From: Bacillota bacterium
GTDB taxonomy: Bacteria; Eremiobacterota; SpSt-956; JAKJGF01
Direction: 5' to 3'
Length of the DNA: 38,378 nt
Assembly: GCA_029555925.1 (NCBI GenBank)
Contig: JAKPQU010000055.1
Location: 1-38,378 of the forward strand
Shown here: piece by piece, positions 24,168-31,840 of the stretch
Numbering within the stretch: the stretch's first letter is position 1
How the letters are laid out: each line of letters begins with the position of its first letter
Program-made: the position numbers and the translations under genes
Notes under the pieces: generated by a model
Seen by the model: the letters and a program-made list of their open reading frames with translations, nothing else
Databases searched by the model: none
What the model was told of the DNA's origin: nothing

Positions 24168-25652
24168 ATGAAGCTTTCTGTTGAAACAAAAGTTGGTATT
24201 TTCACCACTGTAGGACTCATAGCTCTTGCATGGATTATAATATACTACGGTGGTTATAAATTCGGAGAAGATAAGGGTTATACCTTTACTGTAATTTTTC
24301 AACGTGTCGATGGCTTGAAGAGAGGCGCAGATATACAGGTCGCCGGTGTAAGAGTCGGGCAGATTATGACTGTGAATTTTGACAGGGATCAGACTGTGAG
24401 GGTAACAGTTAAAGTGGAATCGCTATCTGTGGATATTGACAGGGAATCCAGTTTTATAATAGACAGTGGTATTGTAGGTGAAAAATGGCTTTCTGTAAGA
24501 CCTAAAAGTACGAAGCCTAAAGGATTTATAAAAAAAGACGGGAAAGATGTCCTCTATGGTGAAACACCTGTCAATCTGCAGGATCTGACAAAGGATGTAA
24601 AACATGGCCTTTCACAGCTTACAGGTACAATAAAAACAATTGATCTTACTGCGAAAAATGTAAATAAAATAGTGGGAGACAAAGAAACACAGAAAGCTTT
24701 GAAAGATACTGTACTTAATGTTCGTCAGGCCAGTGAAGAATTAAACAGGTTACTTATCAGTACAGGAGGTCATATAGATACAATATCGGCAGAAGTTCAA
24801 AGTACTCTGAGACTGTTATCTTCCGAACTTGAAATGACTACGGCAGATGTGAGAGATAATCTGGATATGGTGTCAGGTGATGTATATCGCTTTACCAATA
24901 CGCTGAACAGAATTGCAGGGGATAATGAAACAGATGTGAGAGACATGGTGAGGAACTTAAAGAAAACCTCACAGGAACTTGAAGTTGCCATTGAGTATGT
25001 AAACACATTTGTTGGAGATCAGGAGATTTCCAATGATATAAGAGAAACCCTTAAGAGCTTAAGAAGAACCAGTGCAACAGTAGAAGAAACTGCAACCAAT
25101 CTTCAGGCTTTTGTGACAGACAAAGAACTTCAGCAGGATCTTCGTGATACCATATCGAATGCCAGAAGTACCCTTGAAAATGCAGATGCACTGCTGGCAG
25201 GGACAAGAGAATTTTTTGCGAAAAGAGATACATTGCTTCCTTCGAAAGTATCATATCAGTTACTTCTTACAGGTGTGAGAAATGAAAATGGCGATATAGA
25301 CGGCTCGGCCGATGTTCTTGCCAATCTTTACAATAAAAGCGGAGATGCCTATCTGCAGTTAGGTATAACCGACGTAAATGATCAGAGCAGGATGAATGTA
25401 CAGCTCGGTAAGGTACTGGATGACAGAAATACAGTCCGCGTAGGTGTTATAAAAGCCAATTTCGGGTTTGGTTATGATTATAGATTTTCAGAGAATGCAA
25501 CTGTTAATCTTGATTTCTTTGATATTGCCCATCCTACCCTTGATTTTAAAACCAGATACAGACTTAATGACAGAGTCGATCTTATACTGGGCGTAGATAA
25601 TATATTCAGGGATCAGCAGCAGGTAAAACTCGGCACAGGAATCAATTTTTAA
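24168..25652 (+). CDS. mlaD: MlaD/MCE-domain protein with long helical region and beta-rich C-terminus
   Basis: The 494-aa protein has one N-terminal membrane helix (about 9-28: VGIFTTVGLIALAWIIIYYGG) and an MCE domain (about 37-115: VDGLKRGADIQVAGVRVGQI). A helical stretch of about 230 residues (130-355) follows with recurring TLxxLRRTSxTVEETATNL-like units, and then about 130 residues of alternating strands (YQLLLTGVRN to KLGTGINF) ending in Phe. MCE rings bind and conduct lipids; the helical part could form a needle or bridge across the periplasm. The last part looks like outer-membrane strand hairpins with a C-terminal aromatic. AAGGAG precedes the ATG. Confidence 0.93.
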   Translation: MKLSVETKVGIFTTVGLIALAWIIIYYGGYKFGEDKGYTFTVIFQRVDGLKRGADIQVAGVRVGQIMTVNFDRDQTVRVTVKVESLSVDIDRESSFIIDSGIVGEKWLSVRPKSTKPKGFIKKDGKDVLYGETPVNLQDLTKDVKHGLSQLTGTIKTIDLTAKNVNKIVGDKETQKALKDTVLNVRQASEELNRLLISTGGHIDTISAEVQSTLRLLSSELEMTTADVRDNLDMVSGDVYRFTNTLNRIAGDNETDVRDMVRNLKKTSQELEVAIEYVNTFVGDQEISNDIRETLKSLRRTSATVEETATNLQAFVTDKELQQDLRDTISNARSTLENADALLAGTREFFAKRDTLLPSKVSYQLLLTGVRNENGDIDGSADVLANLYNKSGDAYLQLGITDVNDQSRMNVQLGKVLDDRNTVRVGVIKANFGFGYDYRFSENATVNLDFFDIAHPTLDFKTRYRLNDRVDLILGVDNIFRDQQQVKLGTGINF

Positions 25653-25696
25653 GTAAAAAGTGAGTGGTGAGTCGTGAGTCTTAAAGAGTGAAAAAT
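25653..25696 (+). repeat. Heptamer array (GTGAGTG/GTGAGTC) after mlaD
   Basis: AGTGAGTG, GTGAGTC, GTGAGTC and AGTGAAAA-like units follow the mlaD stop within a few bases. Confidence 0.75.
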
Positions 25697-25700
25697 GAGT

Positions 25701-25730
25701 AGCAGAGGCGAACCACTGTGTTCGCATGGT
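25701..25730. repeat. GCGAAC-CACTGT-GTTCGC inverted repeat
   Basis: Six-base perfect arms (25708-25713, 25720-25725). It resembles the GGGCGAAC...GTTTGCCC element embedded in the glycosidase gene at 7958-7976; in both places the element lies between heptamer arrays. Confidence 0.65.
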
Positions 25731-25739
25731 ACCGGTGAA

Positions 25740-25804
25740 AATACGCATCACGCATCACGAACCACACGTCACGCGTCACGATTATAGTATCACGCATTAC
25801 GCTT
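25740..25804 (-). repeat. Heptamer element at the 3' end of the zinc-ribbon gene
   Basis: On the minus strand: GCGTAATGC, GTGATAC, TATAATC, GTGACGC, GTGACGT, GTGGTTC, GTGATGC, GTGATGC. The stop of the 25797-26504 gene (GCG TAA) is inside it. Confidence 0.85.
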
Positions 25805-26504
25805 TAAATTTTCTTTTTATCTTCTCATATTCTTCAGGTGTCAGGTGGTTTTTTAGTTTCTCAAGGGATTCTTCTTTCGATATGTCAGAACCTCTGTAAT
25901 TATTATAGGCGTGAGATGAAGTTTCTCTATATATATATTCCATATCTTCATCAAATAACCCGTCACTTTCAAAATATTTTATAGCTACTTCTCCCATACC
26001 GCAGGTCCAGCCATAAACAAATGGTGCAGTAAGAAGTCCTCCTATTACAGGTATGAAATTACCTATGATTAATGCGCTTATTTCTCCCATGATACTGAAC
26101 CCTGCTGCGGCAGCTATTTCCATAAGGGTTTTTTCAGGTTTTATTTCTTTATCATACAGTTTTCCTATGGAAACAATCATGGCACACTGGAGAGGAAGAA
26201 GAAAAAATATATCACAGAATGGTATTTTTATCGCTACAAGAGTGGCCGTCATTATGGCAAAGGTATGTATTATTTTTCTTGCTCTGGCCCTTTTAAATTC
26301 GTCTTCATCTATAAGTCGCGGCGGGCCGAAATACCTGTTATCATATTCATATTCCACTTTATCATAATTATAATCATCTTCATCTTTGTCATAATACGAA
26401 TTTATATGTGAAGCAGGCCCCCTTTTATCCATAATATTACCGCATCTGCTACAGAATTTTGCATTCTCTCTATTTTTTGTGCCGCATTTGGTACAGAAGT
26501 TCAT
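25797..26504 (-). CDS. Zinc-ribbon membrane protein with DUF697-like domain
   Basis: The 235-aa protein has an N-terminal zinc ribbon (CTKCGTKNRENAKFCSRCG, Cys4/7/18/21), an acidic Tyr-rich linker (38-62) and two long hydrophobic segments (about 78-110 and 130-168: IIHTFAIMTATLVAIKIPF, GEISALIIGNFIPVIGGLL) reminiscent of the DUF697/YcjF membrane hairpin that accompanies GTPases. A short C-terminal SHOCT-like helix pair follows (LEKLKNHLTPEEYEKIKRKF). No GTPase gene is adjacent. Role unknown. The final Ala codon and TAA derive from a heptamer array. Confidence 0.75.
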   Translation of the reverse strand: MNFCTKCGTKNRENAKFCSRCGNIMDKRGPASHINSYYDKDEDDYNYDKVEYEYDNRYFGPPRLIDEDEFKRARARKIIHTFAIMTATLVAIKIPFCDIFFLLPLQCAMIVSIGKLYDKEIKPEKTLMEIAAAAGFSIMGEISALIIGNFIPVIGGLLTAPFVYGWTCGMGEVAIKYFESDGLFDEDMEYIYRETSSHAYNNYRGSDISKEESLEKLKNHLTPEEYEKIKRKFKA

Positions 26505-26518
26505 ATACAGTCCCCTTT

Positions 26519-26597
26519 ACAGTGACCAGTTATCAGTGATCAGTGGCCGGTTATTTTTATCAATTCACTTTTCACTTTTCACGACTCACCCTTCACC
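26519..26597. repeat. Two heptamer arrays of different type, side by side
   Basis: Forward GTGACCA, GTTATCA, GTGATCA, GTGGCCG, GTTATTT (26522-26556), then, in the opposite sense, TTTTCAC, TTTTCAC, GACTCAC, CCTTCAC (about 26569-26596). They fill most of the 208-base gap between divergent genes; the remainder holds GGGAGG, the ribosome site of the next gene. Confidence 0.85.
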
Positions 26598-26712
26598 CAA
26601 ATTATATCATAAAACATAATAAGCTCATAGAGAGGATTTTCCTTTTGCTCTGTTGAAGTTATCATTAACGCGTCACAAATATAATAAGAGAAATAAAAGG
26701 GAGGTATAATAT

Positions 26713-29436
26713 ATGAATCTGTCTTTTCCTAAAGCTCCTGCTGTATTTGCCGGCAGGAAAAAGATCCTCGACCAGCTTAAAACAGGTTTTCTTCATTATA
26801 ATGTGTTAATCATAGATGGTATGGCCGGTACAGGTAAAACTGCTCTGTCTCTATATTTTGCTTCAACCATTGACTCTTCTCCCGATTTTCTCCCTTTTTA
26901 CGGTAATGTCTTATGGATTCAATGTGAAGAAGGATGGAGAACAGAAACATTGCTTTATGAAATCAATCGTTTGTTTAAAGAAAGAGGAGATGATAATTTT
27001 GACGGATATCTCAAAGATAATGATCGTGACGGTATAGTAAAGTGCCTTATTTTTCTCTTAAATAACAGTAATTATACTATTTTTATTGATGATTATCATA
27101 GAATTTCGGAAAATAAAATGTTTATAGAGCTGTGTGCTAAATTCCTGAGAAAATCCAGAGTGGTTTTTATCTCCAGGGAAAGACCTGATTTTTTACCTAT
27201 GGAATGGATGGATATTTTTGAAGTTACTATTCACTCTCTTGGCAGACACGAGAGTTTTATTATGATAAAAAAATTGCTGGAATTACATTCCTGTGCTTCA
27301 CTGAAACAACATATTATGGAAGAGATTTACAGCCGTACGGGAGGCCATCCTTTTTTGATTAAATCTTTTTTAAGCCTTCTGGTATCAGGTGATAAAACAG
27401 CGGAAGAATTACTCTCACACAGGGAATTTTCCGAAGATTATATGTGCAGGCAGTTGATAAAAGGTTTAAAAGAACGGGAAAGAGATTTACTTGTTTCTTT
27501 TTCAGTGTACAGAAAACCTGTTAGAAGAGACGGTCTCATATTGATTTATTCATATGAAGATATTGACTGTATCATTGAAGTGTTAAAAAAGAAATTTCTT
27601 TTAGAACTTGATGGAGATAAAAGATATTCCATGGATGTTCTCCTTCGCGATTTTTGTTATGAACAGGGTGATAAAAAACATCTTCATAAGCTCTGTGCTT
27701 CTTATTATACCGAATGTATCAACAGAGAAGGATATACCCTTGACGCGGGAAAAGAAGCTTTCTACCATTATTTTAAAGGAGAGGACTTTGAAAAAGCTAT
27801 AGAGATACTTGCAATTATTATGGGTGAAATGGCCATGTATTTTCAGCTTGGTGAACTGGAAGAATACATAGATAAAATAGTCGAAATTACCGAAGATATA
27901 CCATCTTCTTTTTTCCTTGTAAAAGCGGAAATACTCAGAGTTACAGGAAGATCGAGAGAAGCAGTAAAACTTCTGGAGAGCAAAATAGCTATTCTGCCTT
28001 TATATGAGAAACACAGATTTCTTATACTATTATCACGTATTCTTTCCAGACTGGGGGAATGGGACAGAGCTATGGATATAATCAGAGCAGTTATTCCTGT
28101 ATTACGAGAACAGAGAGAGGATTTAGCCAGTGCATATGCCTGCATGGGCTCAATTTATCGCCGTAAAGGAGATTATATGTCCGCTCTTGATTACTATAAA
28201 AAGAGCCTTGACCTTAATAAAAAAACGGATAAAAAACTGGAACTGAGTTTAAAACAATCTATGGCAATTACTCTGTCAAAAAATGAGGTATCGGAAGAAC
28301 ATATAAATCTTCTTGAGGGATATTTAAAGGAGGCTGAAACTCTGAATTTTCCTGATTTAAAACTTTCCTTTACAAATAATCTGGCTCTTGCCTGTTATGA
28401 TATTGGTAATTATGATAAATCATTAAAGCTATGGATGAGTAATATAGAGAATTGCCGTAATTTCGGATGGAAAGAAGCAATTATGCATTCTCTGGTCAGT
28501 TCATCATTACTATTTGAAGAAACAGGAGAACCACAGAGGGCAATATCTCAATATACTGAAGCTTTACATATAAGTCGGACCATTGAAGATAATTATTTTC
28601 AGTGTCTTATCCTGTGCAGACTTGGAAGTCTCTATCTGATGATGGGAGAGATGGAAAAAGGAATAGATTCTACGGAGAAAGCCATGACTATTGCCAGTAA
28701 ATATGGATTTAAAGAATTACTTTTAGATATTAATATTAATGCCGGAGAAATACACTTCATAAAAGGTGATAAAGACCGGGCTTCACGCTGTTTAAATGAA
28801 GTTCTTTCAGGTGAAAATATTCATCAACTGGCAAGAGCTTATAGATTGAAATATATTCTGGACAGGGATGTGAATTTTAAAGATAGGTCTGATGAATATT
28901 TTTCACAGCTTAAAGGCTACAGAAAAAGGAGATGTGAACAATATTTTGCCTATCTTGACGAGATATCTCAGAGAATTTTTCCTCTGTCTTCGGAAAGAAT
29001 GTATATTGTCAAAATGCGTGACAGGCAGTATGTTGCCAATATAGATGAAATAGAAAGCCTCAGAAAGAGAAAAGAAGATTTTGATATTTTTCTGGATGGT
29101 ATTGACGGCACCGTAATGGAAAAATCCATGGGAACTATAGAACTTTACAGAAAAAAATCCCTTTCAGAACTGTTATTTTTCTTTGCACGAAACAGCGGTA
29201 AATTCTTTTCACCTGCAGAAGTGTTCCCGCAGGTATGGAAAGCAAAATATGTCCATATGACCGATTGCTCTACTGTGAAGATGTCTGTTTCCAGGATAAG
29301 AAAATTGATAGAACCTCACCCGGAAGAACCTAAATACCTGAAACTTTCACCGGTAAGGTATAAAGAGGAAAGGAAATATTATTTCGATGACTGGAATAAT
29401 TATTGTTTTATTGAGGAAAAGAGTCGTGAAAAGTGA
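26713..29436 (+). CDS. STAND ATPase with TPR region and C-terminal winged-helix DNA-binding domain
   Basis: The 907-aa protein has an NTPase module with Walker A DGMAGTGKTAL (residues 35-45) and Walker B YTIFIDDYHR (121-130). The sensor strand is VVFISRERPDF, and GHPFLIKSFL is the typical STAND (MalT/AP-ATPase-like) helix. A winged-helix/TPR superstructure spans about 340-700. The end (about 805-895: LSELLFFFARNSGKFFSPAEVFPQVW, SVSRIRKLIEPHPEEPKYL) resembles OmpR/PhoB-type DNA-binding wings. It is therefore a candidate ligand-sensing transcription regulator. It has a GGGAGG ribosome site. The last residues (SREK) and stop come from a heptamer array. No target gene is obvious. Confidence 0.88.
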   Translation: MNLSFPKAPAVFAGRKKILDQLKTGFLHYNVLIIDGMAGTGKTALSLYFASTIDSSPDFLPFYGNVLWIQCEEGWRTETLLYEINRLFKERGDDNFDGYLKDNDRDGIVKCLIFLLNNSNYTIFIDDYHRISENKMFIELCAKFLRKSRVVFISRERPDFLPMEWMDIFEVTIHSLGRHESFIMIKKLLELHSCASLKQHIMEEIYSRTGGHPFLIKSFLSLLVSGDKTAEELLSHREFSEDYMCRQLIKGLKERERDLLVSFSVYRKPVRRDGLILIYSYEDIDCIIEVLKKKFLLELDGDKRYSMDVLLRDFCYEQGDKKHLHKLCASYYTECINREGYTLDAGKEAFYHYFKGEDFEKAIEILAIIMGEMAMYFQLGELEEYIDKIVEITEDIPSSFFLVKAEILRVTGRSREAVKLLESKIAILPLYEKHRFLILLSRILSRLGEWDRAMDIIRAVIPVLREQREDLASAYACMGSIYRRKGDYMSALDYYKKSLDLNKKTDKKLELSLKQSMAITLSKNEVSEEHINLLEGYLKEAETLNFPDLKLSFTNNLALACYDIGNYDKSLKLWMSNIENCRNFGWKEAIMHSLVSSSLLFEETGEPQRAISQYTEALHISRTIEDNYFQCLILCRLGSLYLMMGEMEKGIDSTEKAMTIASKYGFKELLLDININAGEIHFIKGDKDRASRCLNEVLSGENIHQLARAYRLKYILDRDVNFKDRSDEYFSQLKGYRKRRCEQYFAYLDEISQRIFPLSSERMYIVKMRDRQYVANIDEIESLRKRKEDFDIFLDGIDGTVMEKSMGTIELYRKKSLSELLFFFARNSGKFFSPAEVFPQVWKAKYVHMTDCSTVKMSVSRIRKLIEPHPEEPKYLKLSPVRYKEERKYYFDDWNNYCFIEEKSREK

Positions 29437-29466
29437 AAAGTGAAAAGTGAAGGGTGAAGAGTGAAA
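29418..29466 (+). repeat. Heptamer array at the STAND gene 3' end
   Basis: AGTC, GTGAAAA x3, GTGAAGG, GTGAAGA, GTGAAAG. It encodes the protein's last residues and stop. Confidence 0.9.
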
Positions 29467-29498
29467 GATAAACATTATGTTGTACATATAATAACCTG

Positions 29499-29535
29499 AT
29501 AACTGGTAACTGCTCACTGGCCACTGATAACTGAA
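29499..29535 (-). repeat. GTTATCA/GTGGCCA-type heptamer array
   Basis: On the minus strand: GTTATCA, GTGGCCA, GTGAGCA, GTTACCA, GTTAT. It is the same flavour as 26522-26556, placed just past the 3' end of the minus-strand gene at 29538. Confidence 0.8.
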
Positions 29536-29537
29536 TT

Positions 29538-30071
29538 CTACTTGATTCTATCGATTATGGAGCGTTCGAATCCTTCCAGTGCTTTTCCAAGGGCCTGTTG
29601 ATAGCTTTCCTGGAGATGGATTGAGAGTCCTTTTTCTTTCAGTTTCATATTGAGAGGTATGTCAGGTTTATTGAGAAAAATTAACTTTATTTCCCCGAAA
29701 ATTTCAACTTCATTCAGTGTTGCGTCATATACTATCGTAGTCCCTGTTGTCATGGTCTGAAGCTTACCGCATATAAGAAATAAAGCACCTTTATCTTTTG
29801 CTATTTGAGTCAGAGATTGAGAATTGTTTTCCATAATGCCGGAAATAAGATTGCAGAGATCATTCTTTTTTTCTTGAGGGAAAACTAGAAGGTCAAAACC
29901 ATTCTGTTTTAAAAATTCCGCCAGTTCCTGATATGCCCTGCTTTCTATATTTAAAGGAAGCTTTTCATCTATAACTATCATTACAGGTAGCTTCTGATCT
30001 TTACAGAAACCTGTCTCACATATATTGAACAGTATTAATAAGGTAATAAATATCTTTACTATAATTGGCAT
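29538..30071 (-). CDS. Small exported protein of unknown function
   Basis: From ATG 30071 the 177-aa protein starts MPIIVKIFITLLILFNICETGFCKD, a good signal peptide. The mature domain alternates strands and helices (VMIVIDEKLPL, AYQELAEFLKQNGFDLLV, ALFLICGKLQT), resembling small periplasmic domains that accompany efflux or lipoprotein systems, but I recognise no family. The frame extends to 30107, but GAGGA at 30080-30084 is eight bases before ATG 30071, and a strong hairpin (30110-30136) crowds the upstream start. It is third in a minus-strand run after the TolC-like and adaptor genes. Confidence 0.7.
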   Translation of the reverse strand: MPIIVKIFITLLILFNICETGFCKDQKLPVMIVIDEKLPLNIESRAYQELAEFLKQNGFDLLVFPQEKKNDLCNLISGIMENNSQSLTQIAKDKGALFLICGKLQTMTTGTTIVYDATLNEVEIFGEIKLIFLNKPDIPLNMKLKEKGLSIHLQESYQQALGKALEGFERSIIDRIK

Positions 30072-30109
30072 AATAACGTTCCTCATTTCAGGGGTTATTT
30101 TGTACATAA

Positions 30110-30136
30110 ACTATGACTTGTATCACAAGTCATAGT
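30110..30136 (-). terminator. Strong hairpin between the adaptor gene and the small exported protein
   Basis: Perfect 11-bp arms (ACTATGACTTG / CAAGTCATAGT) surround a 5-base loop. There is no long T-run on either side, so it may be an attenuator, an mRNA-stability hairpin or an operator rather than a full terminator. It would reduce expression of the gene starting at 30071 relative to the upstream genes. Confidence 0.6.
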
Positions 30137-30179
30137 GCAATAATTATGCCATGTTTTTATTTTTATTAGCAGGTTTATC

Positions 30180-30218
30180 CTTTCACGACTCACAACTCAC
30201 TTTTCACTCTTCACTATA
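30180..30218 (-). repeat. Heptamer array at the adaptor gene 3' end
   Basis: On the minus strand: ATAGTGAAGA, GTGAAAA, GTGAGTT, GTGAGTC, GTGAAAG. The adaptor's last residues (VKSEK) and TGA are read from it. Confidence 0.88.
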
Positions 30219-31774
30219 GAACCGGGTATTATTTTTTCTCCTTCTGATAGACCTGAGATTATTTCAGTATTTTCATTGTCACTCAGGCCAGTTTCTACTA
30301 TTCTTTCTATATGTCCGTTTCTATCCGGTATATAAACAACACTTTTTCCATTGCTCTGATGAATGGCTATATTGGGAACGGTAATTACATTTTTTCTCTG
30401 GGCTACTACTATATCATTATAAGTATTCATGCCCATCTTCAGCAATCCTTTAGTATTATCCAGGGCTATTGTGACTTTATAATTTGCAACATTTTCTATT
30501 GATTTAGTGCCTTCGAAAGCTGCAGAAGCTACCATAATTACCTCTCCTGAGAATTTTTCCTCAGGAAAATTATCGGTTGTTACAATAACCTTTTGACGTT
30601 CCTTTACTTTACCTATATCCCCTTCGTCTACCATGGCCTGTATGATGAGTCTGTCCAGATTTGCTATGATAGCCACAGGAAAGGTAGGCGATACTGCCTG
30701 TCCCGGCACTACCTGTTTTTGTATAATAGTTCCGCTTACAGGTGCTTTAATGGTAGTCTTATTAATCTGGTCTTTTATCTGTTCTATGCCTATTTGTAAC
30801 TGTGTAACATTATGCCTTGCCGCTTCTGCTTCCTGTTCCCGTAATGTTATCTGACCGTAGAGGGCTCTTGCACTTTCCAGGGCGGCATATGCCTGTTCAG
30901 CCTGTGTCTGTGCAATATCTATCTGTTTTTTTGAAGCTTCTTTCTGTTGAGCAAGTGAGGTTTTGGCCAGTCTGAGAGCTTCTTCCGCCTGTTTTACCTG
31001 TGTTTCCGCACCGTTTGTAGCCTGCCGGCTCTGAAGTCTGGCCGATTCCACTTTTTCTTCTGCTATTTTATAATCGTTCAATGTTTTCTGATACTGACTT
31101 TCTGATAGTTCGTAATCCTGTTTGGATATAAATCCCTGACTGTAGAGATTTTTCTGTCTTTCATAATTAGATTTTGCTGTATCTACTGCCATCTGTGCCT
31201 GAGATAATCCTGCCGATGCTTCCCCTTCTATTACAGAAACCTGACCTGTTGCCTGTGCCATGTTATTCTGTGCTGTTTTTAGAAGAAGCTCTCCATCTGT
31301 TATTTTTGCTTTAAGCTGGTCTTCCTGGGAGGCAATCTGTATCTTTAGCTGTTCTAGCTGTTTCTGTGCAGCCCTGTACGCACCTTCTGCCTGTGCTATT
31401 TTCCCTTTAACTTCTGCTGGCTGAAGTTCCACTGTTGTGTCTGCCTGTTTGACACGTACCTGTGCGACTGCAAGGCTTGCCTGTGCCTGCTGTAACTGTT
31501 TTAACAGGTCAGTTTTATCTAATTCGATAAGAATTTGATCTTTTTTTACCACACAGTTCTCTTCAAAATAAATTTTTTCAACAGTGCCCATAATTTTAGG
31601 AGTTACAGCTACCTGATCCTGTTTTGTAAGAACTATGCCAGATGCAGATACTACTTCATTTATATCACCCTTTACGGCCGATTTTGTTTCCTCTATGGCA
31701 GTTTTTTCTTTTGTACAACCTGTTAATATTATGATAAACGTTAAAAATAAAATGCAATTCAGTATATGTCGCAC
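30197..31774 (-). CDS. RND/MacA-type periplasmic adaptor lipoprotein
   Basis: The 525-aa membrane-fusion protein links an inner-membrane pump to the TolC-like channel encoded just upstream. It has a lipoprotein signal (FLTFIIILTGC, lipid-bearing Cys20), a lipoyl-type half (VTPKIMGTVEKIYFEENCVVKKDQIL), an unusually long alpha-helical hairpin (about 85-335, rich in Gln and Ala), the second lipoyl half (TTIKAPVSGTIIQKQVVPGQAV), and beta-barrel and membrane-proximal domains. The start is GTG 31774 with AGGGGGG eight bases upstream. The matching pump is not adjacent; a MacB-type permease lies at 36957. The C-terminus is heptamer-encoded. Confidence 0.93.
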   Translation of the reverse strand: MRHILNCILFLTFIIILTGCTKEKTAIEETKSAVKGDINEVVSASGIVLTKQDQVAVTPKIMGTVEKIYFEENCVVKKDQILIELDKTDLLKQLQQAQASLAVAQVRVKQADTTVELQPAEVKGKIAQAEGAYRAAQKQLEQLKIQIASQEDQLKAKITDGELLLKTAQNNMAQATGQVSVIEGEASAGLSQAQMAVDTAKSNYERQKNLYSQGFISKQDYELSESQYQKTLNDYKIAEEKVESARLQSRQATNGAETQVKQAEEALRLAKTSLAQQKEASKKQIDIAQTQAEQAYAALESARALYGQITLREQEAEAARHNVTQLQIGIEQIKDQINKTTIKAPVSGTIIQKQVVPGQAVSPTFPVAIIANLDRLIIQAMVDEGDIGKVKERQKVIVTTDNFPEEKFSGEVIMVASAAFEGTKSIENVANYKVTIALDNTKGLLKMGMNTYNDIVVAQRKNVITVPNIAIHQSNGKSVVYIPDRNGHIERIVETGLSDNENTEIISGLSEGEKIIPGSIVKSEK

Positions 31775-31788
31775 TTCAATGCCCCCCT

Positions 31789-31834
31789 GTTATATAAGAA
31801 CGTGACGCGTAACGCGCAACGCGTGACGCGAGGC
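31789..31834 (+). repeat. Heptamer element between the tolC-like and adaptor genes
   Basis: TTATATAAGAAC, GTGACGC, GTAACGC, GCAACGC, GTGACGC, GAGG. It has the canonical boundaries and sits within an apparent operon, so it is transcribed. Confidence 0.9.
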
Positions 31835-31840
31835 CCTTGT

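Noticed and set aside
30072..30107. Upstream start for the small exported protein
   Set aside because: It has a strong hairpin directly before it and no ribosome site, while ATG 30071 has GAGGA at eight bases and a better signal peptide.
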